DNA from: Chaunax sp. Z400
Taxonomy: Eukaryota > Chordata > Actinopteri > Lophiiformes > Chaunacidae
NCBI GenBank assembly: GCA_037577475.1
Contig: CM075186.1
Span: 3,967,501 to 4,031,500 of the forward strand
Reading direction: 5' to 3'
DNA: 64,000 nt
Position 1 is the stretch's first letter; every line of letters begins with the position of its first letter. Below the pieces are notes generated by a model. The model was not told where the DNA came from, made no database searches, and was given only the letters and a program-made list of their open reading frames with translations. The position numbers and the translations under genes are program-made. Shown here piece after piece: positions 27,676 to 40,000 of this stretch.

Positions 27676-29150
27676 ACTGGCAAGACTTTCTCTCTCCATC
27701 CTGTCCTTTGGTTTGTTCATAAGGGGAGGTAAGGTGCTTGTTCTGCTCGCTGGTGGCTGCCATCAAACACAACCAAAACAAAAAAACAGCTCTGCAGTGC
27801 TTGGCTTTAACGGGGACTCGCCTTTCATCAATCATCTCCATTTTATTCTTCTGCCCTTGTCCCAGCTGTGAGTTGGACTGCTTATCTTTTTTTATTTTGT
27901 GCATTCTTCTTGTTTCCTATCATTCCCTCTGTCATCTTAAAATGAATCATTAGAGCGAGACTTTGCAGGATTTGGATGAGCAGGGTTTATTAAAACAGCT
28001 CTGTTTGGATAATTAATATCTCAGAGATATTCAAGTGTGTCATGATCAAAGAAATAATGTCACTAATGTGAAAATGAAACACATTATTGCGCTTTTCCAA
28101 ACAAACTGATCGTCTTATATTGAAAATTAACTTTGAGGAATGATTTTTGTTTTCCAGGTGAGAAACATTTTGGAAAGTCTTTGTTTGTGTTTTTTAGTCA
28201 GTTAAGGGACCAAGTGACCTGTTGGTTGTTTACTCAATATTTCAAAGTCTGCACAATTTCAGTCTGAGCATCCATTCTGTGTAGGAAAGCTCAAAATTCT
28301 AAAATGGTTTGCCAGTAAGGATCTTGGTGTCTGTGCTGTTGTTGTTGTTTTTTTAAAACAGTGGGTTGCTGCTATTGTCTGCACAGAGATTGCACTTTAA
28401 AAAACAAAAAAGTGTCATTTTTTTTCTATAAAAAAAAGAAAGAACATGTTTATATGTCATATTGCTAAAACAAGCTGCCCAAATCTTCAATTTTTTAGCA
28501 AGGTTTGGATTTGAGCCCAGCAAACTATGGAGCAGTGGGCTCAGACAGCGCCATAGCCTATATCACTGTAAGTACGACATCAAGGTGCTGCATGTGTTAA
28601 TAACATTTCTGCTATGCTACAATAATGATAAATGTGATTTTATTTTTTTATGTTCAATTTCATGTCCTTGTTTTTGCAGCTCAGATAATGGTGACCAAGT
28701 TTCCCTGAAGAGAATTAATACAGGACACCGCCGAACAGGACGTCCTGTTAGAACCGTCATACTTTGATATGTGCCAGCTTCTCAAGATTGTACAAGATTA
28801 CTTATTTAAATTTTTACTTTAAACTTTTCTGTACAACTGAGAAAATCCCTCTGAAACTAGTTAATGAAGTATAATCTTCATTTTCCTCCTAGTGAAGTAG
28901 GATTCCTACAAACGTCTGGCAACGTCTAAACTGAGTTGTTTTCTGATGAGTGAAACATTTAAACAATAGCACAGAAACCCTCGTACTTATGGGAACAATA
29001 CATCTTTCTTTTTTCCCCAACATTTATACAAACATATTTTTGGTTACTGGTATCTAAACTTTCACGTGTCAGATTTGTTGTGAAAACTCACAATAAAATG
29101 ATAGCAGTAAAATCAATCGCGTAAATTTAAAAAGGAAACAGTGACAATAT
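27676..29150 (+). other. slc2a13: slc2a13 3' UTR and downstream DNA
   Basis: Non-coding sequence after the stop codon. A canonical AATAAA at 29092-29097 is one candidate poly(A) signal, but the true transcript end cannot be told by eye. No gene seen on either strand. Confidence 0.45.
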
Positions 29151-29214
29151 TCAACATTAGCATTTTATAAACCTGACTTTTGAACCACATATCAATAATC
29201 TCATTAAATCCTGT

Positions 29215-29890
29215 TACTTCCATTGAAGGAATATCACCAAAATCAGATCTGCCTTGTGTTTTCCTGATTTAGAAAGGCTTATCCACGCCTTGTCTTTTCA
29301 CGGCTGGACTACTGTAATGGATTATTTACATGCCTTAGCTAATCGTCAGTAGCTCAGCTTCAGCTAGTACAGAATGTGTCAGCACGTATTTTAACTAAGA
29401 CTAATCGAAAGTCCCACATCACCCCAACTCTTGCCTCCCCTCACTGGTTGCCAGAGAAATTAAGGATTGATTTTAAGATTCTTTTAATAACTTTTAAGGC
29501 CCAACATGTTTTAGCACCCGAGCCTATAACCCCCTATGCTCCACGCCATAACTTGAGGTCCTCTAATGTTCCCTCGCTTGTTGTCCTGAGGTCAAGGCTG
29601 GTGACCAAGGGTGACCGAGCTTTTTCCATCAGGGCCTCTAGGCTTTGGAATTCCCTGCCCGAGCAGATCAGGCTCGCAAACACACTACATGTTTTTAAAT
29701 CACTGCTTAAAACACATTTTTACAGAAAAGCCTTTTCTGATATATGATTCTCATTATAAAAGTTTGCTGTTTAATTGTCTTTTGCTATCATGTTTTTTGA
29801 TTGAATGATTTCGAGTTATTTTGTGAAGCACTTTGTAACTGTGTTTAGATAAGTGCTCTATAAATGAAGTTTATTATTATTATTATTTAT
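29215..29890 (+). mobile_element. 3' end of a non-LTR retrotransposon (CR1/L2/Rex1-like), degenerate
   Basis: A 123-codon open stretch (29376-29747) reads SHITPTLASPHWLPEKLRID and ASRLWNSLPEQIRLANTLHV, the well-known tail of CR1-group reverse transcriptase ORFs. Upstream, the frame is picked up again with RLDYCNG-type residues but with breaks. It ends in the usual short 3' UTR (gtgctctataaatgaagtttattatt) and a (att)n tail, so the element was inserted 3' end first and is 5'-truncated and dead. Confidence 0.85.
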
Positions 29891-30339
29891 TATTGAATCT
29901 AATGACAGATGAGGTGTGGTCATGTTGATGTTTGTCGATGAAGAGTTGCCCTACTGTATACACAACTACATTCCATTTTTCTCCTGTTCTGTTCATCAGT
30001 ATGATCTTTGGGAAATAAACGTACGCACATTGAAGCAGTGTGGTTGAGTATGACATTGTCCCTGTCAGTATTTATTTAAAAGCTTTGTTTGACGCAGTGT
30101 TTACTTAAGTAGACCATAAATGAGCTGTAGAACACTAAATATATAGTAAAGTTGGCATGCCCAGTTAAATGTAAATCAAACCAGAATTAATCATTTGCAA
30201 ACAAATTTTACCCAACATGTTTCCCTGAGCCCTAAAATCAATTAAGTTAAACATCTTGTCCACTGTTTAGTGTTAACAATTAAATATATGTCAAAAAAGT
30301 CAAATTTATCCCATTCTGTTGTTTTTTTAAAATCTGCTG

Positions 30340-30720
30340 GAAACCTCAGATTAGTTCTGTAAGAACCAAGCTGGCAAAGAGCGTAGCAGTTCTAGGGAAA
30401 ACAAAACACACTGGACCATAAATCACTGCAAATTCTGTTTCTTCACTTGTTTTACCACATGTAAATTACTGTGTAGAGGTTTGGGGAAACACCTACGAAA
30501 GCAATTTAAACCATTATGCACACTACAAAAGAGAGCAATAAGGATCGTACACAATGTGGGATACAGGGAACACATGAACACACTGTTTTTAAAGTCACAT
30601 GCATTGAAATTTAGGGATCTGGTCAAATTTAAAACAGCAATAATTAGGTTCAAGGCAAAAAATAAATGTATAAATAATGCATCTCTCCAGTGGTCCCACG
30701 TGGTATCATGATGGTCAATA
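30340..30720 (+). mobile_element. Fragment of a second non-LTR retrotransposon reverse transcriptase
   Basis: The 76-codon frame at 30481-30711 reads LCTLQKRAIRIVHNVGYREH then LKFRDLVKFKTAIIRFKAKN, the LQKRAIRII...H-type C-terminal motif of many fish LINE polymerases. The preceding 130 bases match the same protein (VEVWGNTY region) in a shifted frame with stops. A decayed piece with no complete domain. Confidence 0.75.
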
Positions 30721-31312
30721 GCCAAAGGGTGGCACTAAAACTTCACATAAGTAAGTTGAGAGCTGGACCAGCATCAGTTTAACAGGCCATTACTTCACAG
30801 ATTGCACAAGACTGCAGATATTTATTTCACTAGCCATGATTCCAGACTTGAAAAACACCTTTTTTTATTCTAACATGCTGTAAGCAACATCATTATGTTG
30901 TAATTAGGTTTTTGAGTTCCCTTATCATAAAGGACGGACATGCATTTTCAACACTTTCACAACAACACTTTTTTTATGCATGAACAAAAACCTAAAAAAT
31001 AAGCTTGAATCTGACTAAAGCAATATAAATGTGTGTATGTACAGTAGTTTGAAATTTTGCTCTGCTTTGCCCATTCGTTGATACTAGGCCTAAGTTAAAC
31101 CACTTTATATCCACGTTACTGTTTACTGTAACTTAATTAAATCGCACGTCAGGATGTGTTTGTGTGCCTTTATCCCATGTTATTAAATGAATTTTTAAAA
31201 ATCCATTCTTATCAAAAACACTTAACGCTAAATTTATTGCATTTAATTAAACAGAAGTAATTAACATCAATATTTTATTAAAAACAAGTTAATAAATAGA
31301 TCGTTAGTTCAT

Positions 31313-31318
<6 letters not shown>

Positions 31319-31399
<81 letters not shown>
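31319..31399. repeat. (TA)n microsatellite, 81 bp
   Basis: Pure TA dinucleotides, able to extrude as a cruciform. It stops exactly where the CpG-rich kif21a promoter begins. Confidence 0.98.
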
Positions 31400-31402
<3 letters not shown>

Positions 31403-31847
31403 GGCGTGGTTTGCTGACGCATTGCAGCCTCCTCCCTTCCCGCTGCGTATACGCAACAGAGAGGCACGGTGGTGTGTGCGTATGTATGTTCACGATCGCG
31501 TACGCGCACAGATGGCTCACCTCATTCTCGCAGCGGCAGTTTACATGTGGGCTGGAGCTGGAGCCGCTGAAGCATCCGGGCCGAACTACGCAGAGATGCG
31601 GCAGACGTAGACGCACCATGCGGACACAACCTCGCTCACCACCGTGCTGATATGATGACTGATTGATGATTAAGATAATTTTTTGTTTGGAAATGGAGGT
31701 GCTGAAGTCGAGGTGAGCAGCTCAGTTGCCCGGTCCGCTCGTCTGCCGGGAGTGCGCACTTTTTCCTCGCCGCCTTGCCTGGACAAGAAGCCAACACAGA
31801 TAAATCCGCTTTTTGCTCTCTCTCAATCGATTATTGTGGAAAGAATC
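31400..31847 (+). promoter_or_regulatory. kif21a: kif21a promoter and 5' UTR (CpG-rich)
   Basis: An abrupt rise in CpG density after the TA repeat (gcgtatacgc, gatcgcgtacgcgcac) up to the kif21a start codon. A short upstream ORF of seven codons lies at 31693-31716. No exact TSS can be assigned. Confidence 0.55.
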
Positions 31848-31891
31848 ATGACGACGGGGCAGGATGAAAGCTCAGTCCGTGTTGCGCTGAG
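31848..31891 (+). CDS. kif21a: kif21a coding exon 1
   Basis: Only 14 codons plus two bases: MTTGQDESSVRVAL, then donor gtaagt. Matches human KIF21A DESSVRVAVR. The upstream in-frame extension has no ATG, so this Met (A at -3) is the start. Confidence 0.92.
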
Positions 31892-34800
31892 GTAAGTCAT
31901 TAAAATGTCTTCTAATTCCCCATCAACAGCTAAATGCGTAGCACTGTTTTAATTGCCCAGTGCCACCTGCCAGTCAGCGCTGCGGGCCTACCGACACCTG
32001 CACAGGTCATCAGCAGCATCTGCTGATACCCAAACATCTAAAAAAATGACCATCTTCATTTAATTCTTAGCTCGGTGATGTAGGTCCAGTCGGTAAAACT
32101 GATGCTGTTACCGGGTTTTCAGGGCAGATTTTCGGTCTGGGTTTGCAGTTCCCTGCAGTCTGATTCACACCATCTTTTATTTGAACGCAGCAAAACCAAA
32201 AAAGCATCAAACCACAGGTGCTCCCACACGGGCCGTCCTCAGCACCCTCCGGCACGAAGAGGGATGATATCATCTATTATGACGCCTTATCTTAGAGAAA
32301 GAAAGACGGGGAGGGAGGGTGAGACACAATCAGCCTGTGTATCTCCTCAAAGCCTCCTGCAGAGAGACAGCTAATCAATGAAAGAAGGGCTTCACAGACA
32401 GCCAGGTTTCACGGAAAGCACAGTGAACCATTCAGTGCAGCTCCTGCAACACTGACAAGTCTGCTCTTTGTTCAGATGGACAGTTTGATCATGGCTCCAG
32501 TGATTCAAGCCTGTCACACAGACCTGTCTGCCTCCCTCATAGAAGAAGAATCAGACTTCTTTCTCACACTTGTGCTGAAGTAGGCCGCTCCCACCCAGCT
32601 GGTGAGGTGGCACAGCGACTGGTGGCATAATGGGACACCAGTAGTCTCATTCCAGGCCATTCAGAGATCATTTTGAAATGATAGATAAAGGCTTTATTGT
32701 TGCTCTGATTTTAGTCTCTTTCCACTGTGCCTGTTTTTCCATCTTTTCTATGATTGCATCATATCATTTGGGCGTAATGCTCGACCTCGTGTTCACATAA
32801 GGGCATCATCTTTGTGCATGTTTTCACAGGTATTTTTCTTCATTGTCAAGACATTTTCCAGCAGTTTTTTTTTTTTTTAACAGAAAATATTTAAATATGA
32901 CCTCAGCATTTGCCATGTTTTGATGTCAGACCTTAAAAATAAGTGAGCAAGTGTTTTTCCCTAGAGATGCTATTTGGTTCCAACATTTAAAGCCGTCACG
33001 CCGGAAGAAATCGCAATGTCATTAGTGGTTTATTTTGAGGAAGGGACAAAAGTAATTTGATGCAGATTTCTATTAGAGATTGATGACTGATGTCTGATAT
33101 TCATTTGCAGTAAAAATAAAAATGTTCGTGTTAAAGTTTAGAGGTGATGGAATATACAGTAACTAAATACAACTTACTCAAGTACTATACTCACATAAAG
33201 ACACTTTACTTGAGTATTTCCATTTTCTGCTACACATTTTGGAGGCGAAGATTGTAATTTAATTCGACCACATTCATTTGATAACTTTCGATACTCTTAT
33301 ATATTATTATATATTATTCTTTTTAATTAATTTATTAGCAAATCAGACAAAAAAACACTGATGTAGATAATCAGAAAAATGCTCCAAATCCTGGACGGAT
33401 CACCAGGTCACAAACATCTGTTACCATTATGACCAGTGGAACCCATCAAAATAAAAAAACAAAAACAAACCCAGGATGTGGATGTTCTCAAGCCAAACAA
33501 ATGAACAGGGTATCTGAGTGTTGATTTAAGCCACGTCCTCCTGCAGAGTCTGCGCTGCTATCAGGTGACTACCATGTAGGGTCTTGCAGGAGAACTGCTC
33601 TCACCTTTCTGTTTGTCCCTCTGAAGCTGCACAGATAGTGGAAAAACCTTCCTGTGGTAGCATTTAGTTACAGAAAAGTCAAACCTGCCCTGCCCTGGAA
33701 TGAATGCTGAATTGCTATGAACGTTTATTTTGAGACTACTTTGGTGTTTTAACTGAATTCTGTGGGACATTTTGAGCCTATAATATGTAGTGTCGTTACA
33801 CTGGACTGGATGTGAGAATATGCTGCAATGTAATACACAACAAGACCACGAACTGTAGTAGCCTCAAACCTGAGCAGAGAGCTGAATTAGCACCTGTCTG
33901 ATACGGTGTCTTATATTTCAGAACTCAAATGAGTGTGTGAAGAAATGTAAGTGACATATAAGCCAGTTTCCTGCCATAAATCAGATCAGATTTGCAAAGC
34001 AAATTTTGACTCCTAATTAAAAACAAAAACATTCTAGAGCCAAACTGGATGTAAATATGTGTTCACCTCAGAATCAGTTGCACTTTCTACAACATGCATG
34101 CAAATTGCAGTTAATCGGTCTCAATAACATGTGTCGGGTGATTTTATGCTCCAGAACTCCACTAATAATTTACACGTATGCATTTAGCAGTTAGCATATC
34201 ATGATCCCTGTAAAGCCAGTGTTCTCATTAGTACAATGGGGATCTTTCCCTCCCTCCGTGACATGCAGCCCTATAGTGATGGCTTTGCAGTGGCATGTCG
34301 TAAACGCTACCAACTGGCAAAATAGTTTGTCAGGACTGTTGACAAGTCTCACGGTACATATGCTCAACCAGTTCAAATAGGGCGCGACGGTCCATCGTCT
34401 CAGCTGCTTGAGCTCATCTCCAATACCAGCGATATTAAAAATGTGCCCTTTAAGCCATAAAGCTTGATCCTGTAGATACTACTTCCAACCACGGGCTTCT
34501 TAATGACTCAGGTCTACTCGTTTAATCAGTTTTAAGACCCTATAGCTTATCTCCACAGTGGCCGTTCTGTTCTTTCTGACATCCACAAAAGAATGTAAAG
34601 CTCAAAATTGTTTGCTTTCCGTACACATTTGCTGTGTGTGTAGCCGTGCGCAGAGAGGCTAAGTATTGATAGTGCTTTGAGGAAAAGTTACACAATGCAC
34701 TTTCCCGGGGGCTACTGTAAGTGGGCTTATTTGCACACTGCGAGGCGTCACGGACAAGAAGCACTCAGGAGGCATTGAGGGACCTGTTAGACCTGCCTCC

Positions 34801-37800
34801 TGTGACAGCACAACATGCAAACACAGAGCAGCCGTCGTTTCTTTTCAAAGGGATGACGGACGAGCAGCACGGATCAAAAGGGAGACTTGAGTGTCTTGCA
34901 TTGTTTATATCTGCTCTAATAACTTTGTGCTGCAGATTAGCTGCTGCTGCCAAGTTCACTATAAGCTCTTAATAACATGAACTAACCAAGAATTAAAAGA
35001 CTTACTCCATCATGAACGCTCAGTTTCTGTCTTTTCACCTGCAAGGACTTGTTGATTTTGATGGTCAGCAGAAGGGCACGACAATGCAGACGATGAAATT
35101 AAAGAGGCCCCTAAACCTCTTAAGACATACTCTAATGCAATGACATGGAGGCATGCAGCAACTGGTAGAAGTGGTAAGTCTTAAGCCCCAGGTTGAAGCT
35201 TATGAGCCAACTGTGGAGACGGGGGGTTAACTGAGGTAGAAAGAGCTTGTTAGAATGAACTGGTAGCACTTAATGACCAGACCAGGCCTCAACTCAGATG
35301 ACAAGAAACAACAGCTGTCAATAGCTACAGGGGTTTGCAGTGCAAACAGAGGCTGGGGAGCCTCTCAACTCAGAATGTAAATGGAGTGCAGAGTAATTGA
35401 CCCAACACTGGGAAAAGACGGCACATTTCATGCATTTAAAAAATCAATCAATCATGAATTGTGTGTTTCAAAGCAATTATAAGGAAAAGGTTTCCTCAAA
35501 TAATCCAGTAGAGCCCTACTATTAAGATCCCATGTATTTTAATAATGCTCCGTTTTTAGTGTGGATCCAGAGGCTAAAATCCTGCTTATTTTCTGCAGCG
35601 AAGTGCAAGAGCAGGAGCAGAAAGGAGCAGTAATATATGGGGCAGGGCCAGTAGAGGACTGGCAGAGGACCAGTGGGAGCTCAGATGTGTGATGGTTTCG
35701 ATGTGTGTTCGTTACCCATGGCATCACCATGCAAACACAGAATCCCCAATGGGTCTAAACTCTCTCCAAAGACCCGAGTTCTTTTGTTCACATCCACTGA
35801 GCCACGCCAGTCTGTCAAGAGACGGGCACCGACCCATGCTCCTGTCAATCTGCGTCGTCTTTGTTGGTCTCCAGCTCTTCTCCATTTCCTCCCATTGTTT
35901 GTAATGGTTAGTCTGGTGTGACTCAGCAGTACAATTTGACACTTGTAGCTTCTATAAGCTTCTATACTTGTGGTGAACACCTGCTGATGGTGTGAGTAAG
36001 GGAAATAATTATTAAAATTACTGAAGAAGATTCTCTGGGTTTTTGCCTCAGGAAAACTGTGAAATTGTACCAATTTATAGGCTGATTAAAATGAATAATT
36101 ACAGGAGATAATCGGCAGATGATTTAACTTGGTGATATAACTTGCAGCCCAATACTTAGGTTGGTAATTGCATTTTGCCTGTAGACAAAACGATGCAGAT
36201 TTCCATAACATTTTACTGCTCGTAGGTTGATTGACTGATTAATTTTCCTCCACACTGCTTGTTTCTGCTGCTGCTGCTTTGTCTGCAGAGTTGTGACTGG
36301 TTTGGATTGGATTGGACCTTTTTATTGTTTCCACCCAGCTCTGCGTTGTCATGCTATGATCCACATTCTTTTATCAGCAAAAGGGCCTGAGGGGAAACTC
36401 CACACATGCCACATGTATTTTATAGATAGACCGCATGAATGTTTGCAGAAAATGATTGGCAGATCACTCGATAATGATTAGAACCTGCAATCCTAAACTG
36501 CTGGTGTTGTAATTCGTCAAAGTTTAGACAAAATGATGCAGATTTCCTGCACAGACAGACAGACAGATAGACAGACTTGATTTCTTCTGCTGCTTCATCT
36601 CCATGTGAGTTTGACCCTTATTGTTTCCATCCCGCTCTACATCCTCATGTTATGATCCACATTCCTTTATCAGAAAAAAAACAACAAAAAAAAACCGCCT
36701 GAGGGGAAACTCAGTGCTACGGGTTGTGTTACTTCTCCACACATGCCACTTGTCTTTTAAAGTGTTAGCCAAAGTGTTTAAGTGTTAGCCAAGTTACCCA
36801 GACAGAAGCTATGAATAACACCTACTGCAGCACTGCTGTGCCTGCAGCACTAGTTTGAAGGAGGACTATGGAGAGAAGAGCTTTGAACAGACGAACTCAT
36901 TACAGCGTAAACTGACCTGATGCCACTGTATGGTTGATTAAGGAGAACAAAAATCATTTTAATCTGTTTCCACTGTTATTATAGACATTTATGCTCTCCT
37001 GTACCTGTAATCAAGGAACCGAGATAATTTGTCTCTGTATAATAAAGCAGTGTTTCCCTGATCGTTTGTTTGGAGGGGCGTCACCCACGGTGCAAACCAG
37101 GCCAAAATAGCAGCGTTTTTCAAACGCGTCGCTACGCCGCCTATACCGCCACCCAACCTGCTGTTACCCAACCTGAACCTGGCTCCACTGGCGAGGATGC
37201 TAACAGTAATCTGCTGCTGAGGGGAGGGAGGCTGACACAGCTGTGCCCACCGACAAGCACAGGACGACAGGAAATACTCCTCCTGGCTCTGCAAGACAGA
37301 TACAGCAATGGTTTGGTGTAAAAGTACATGAAAATGTACAATTAATTTGAGACGGCAGCAACGAAATGCCGATGATATGGTCTGCATCTTCACAGTGTTT
37401 TGAGCATCGCTGAGTCCGCCTGCCCTCATCCTATCAGAGTCTCTGTTCTGCCCCTGATGTCCCCACAAGACTGATTTTCTGTTGCTCGGCCAGCCTCAGT
37501 ACCGTTTCTTCTTTTTCAATTTCCTGCAACCGGATGTAATCCAGGAGCAGCCTATAAAGTCCAAGCATGGCTGGCGTGGCTCCCACCAAGCTGATATTCT
37601 TTTTAAAAGCTCTCACAGGCCTTGTTTAAGCCATAACATTAAAAAAAAAATTAGTGACAAATGTCATTTTACAAGCTTGAAGTGGCATCTTTGGTTTGCT
37701 CCCATTGACCGAACAACAACATAAAACTCCAAAATACTCAGTTTATATTGTGAACAGTGAATGAGTTAAATGATTAATTATTAATATCGCTGATACAGTT

Positions 37801-39914
37801 TGTACAGCTTAAACAATCATTGATTGGAAGAATAATATGTCACTTAAAGATGGCTCCAGCTTCTCAAATGTGAAGATTATTCTCTTAGTTCTCTTAATGA
37901 CGTTGCAGATGTCATATCTTTAGGGTTCAGACCGTTAATCGGACAAAACAAGCCATTTGAAGACATCGTCGGGGTCTCTGGGAAACCTTTTTGTAGATGC
38001 ATCAACGTGGAGGAACTCTTGTTGCAGGACTTTGCTCTGCAGTATTGAGAGATCATGCAGCAGAAATGATCAGATATTTAATTTATCTTCAGTAACGGGG
38101 ACATGCTGCCCTGTAACAGGGTAATGTGAGTGAAACCCAGATACATTTCTAGTGTTTAGCTCTCATGACCCCTTTTCTAGACAGAAGGAACCTCCACTCC
38201 GAGTGGATCCTACTAAGCATAGCCTACACTTACATTCAGCTTGCTCCAAAATAGACTGATGACTGGCTGCAGCATTGCTGGAAGACCTCGGTTATCTATA
38301 TCACAACCTCTGAGGAGTCAGCACATTTCTGCCAGACGCATCTGCACCCGATGGAGAGAGCCTCCAGCCGTGGAGCCAACACCGCACCACATGTGGACGG
38401 TTTCATGACAACAAAGTCGATCTCCTCCCTCCCTCCCTCCCTCCTCCTCTGCCTCCCATTATGTTAGCACTTGTGGAAACAAGCTGGTCATGCAAAATAA
38501 TTTGGATGTAATTACAGAGCAGCTTACATGTTCACCACACCCTTACAGATATGTTGTCCTCCCTGCTGCTGCTGCTGCTTGCCTTTGTTTTTTCCTCTGC
38601 TGCCTGGTCTCTTCTTCCTCACTTCAGTTTGACCTCAAACACATCTCAGCTTGTGTCGTCAGCCTTTTCCCTCCCCGTGCAGATCTGTCCAGTTAAGGGC
38701 TCGGCTAGAATGGATGAGCTCTAAATGTGGAGCGGGTGCCACAAATAGGAGGTGGATGTGACTTAACTTCTATCATTAAAACTGCCAGGCAGGATGTCAC
38801 AAATAGGCCTCAGACAGTCAGGAATAGCTGTGTTTGCATTTTAGAGCCGCCACCTTGTTATTTATGTCCGGAGGCTGTCTTTGCAGTTAATAGGTAGGGA
38901 TGCATGTTCTGCATGAGCTGGTCTCCATGAATCAGACTCTGTCTCTCTGTCCATTAAACGTGTTATTTGTGGTAATAGCTCCCAACATCACTAGCCTAAT
39001 TCGAGTTACACATCTTTACACTTAAAGCTAGTTTTGTTATGAAATCTGTCAGTTGCTTTTACCATTTGTAGAAAGAAAAGAAAAAAGCCAAAAATGCTCT
39101 CTTCAGTTTCTCAGAATCCAAGGTGATGTCTTGAAAGTATCCGTTTTTTTTCAAATCAATATTACCAAAGCCTACAAATATTTAATTTGGAGCGATATAG
39201 AACGAACAAAAGCAGAAAATACTGGCTCGTTTACTTACCTTATCTCTCAATTTTTCCCATGAATTTATGAATTTTGGTGCTGATCTCAGATATCATGGCT
39301 CAAATCTTGATGAAATGAAAAACATTAAACACCATTATTTTCTGACATAATAGGGGGAAAAAACTAATCATGCAAATAATAATAATAATAATAATCATAA
39401 TCATAATTTGGATTGATAATGAAAATACTGCACCGTTTGTGGAGGACAAACATTTTGAGATCATGATCTGTGTGCAGGCAGCCAACAGCTTCCTCATCAC
39501 ACCTTCTGGTGCGGTGAGGTTGTCAGACACCATCCAGTGTCAGACTGTCTTGTGCCTAAAAATGCAAGGTGTGAATTAAAAAAAAAAAAAAATTTGCTGG
39601 AGGCAGGATGCAAACGAACTTCCACCACCTGCTGGCTCCATGCAGCAGCTGTGTGAATCTGCATAATCAGGAGGCGTTAGTCATTAGAATGTTGCTGCAG
39701 GTGTGAAGGTAGGCGGCGTCTTTGTCGAAGCGATTCTGTGTTGATTGGCCACCGACTGGTACAACGTGAAACCATGCATCTGACACGGATGCAAATGGTT
39801 AATTATGGAGCCTTCGTCTCCGACCTTGCCTGTTTATCTAACTTATTATCTGCTGTCTGGCTGCCTTGAAAGCTGCAGATGGCGGCTGGCTGATGTGTCC
39901 CTCGCCCCACTTGT

Positions 39915-40000
<86 letters not shown>

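Noticed and set aside
31278..31619. 113-codon minus-strand frame at the TA repeat
   Set aside because: Mostly Tyr-Ile repeats from the TA microsatellite; the rest is CpG promoter sequence.
31683..31895. Longer N-terminus for kif21a
   Set aside because: The in-frame extension begins at TTG and has no ATG before 31848; the family starts a few residues before DESSVRVA.
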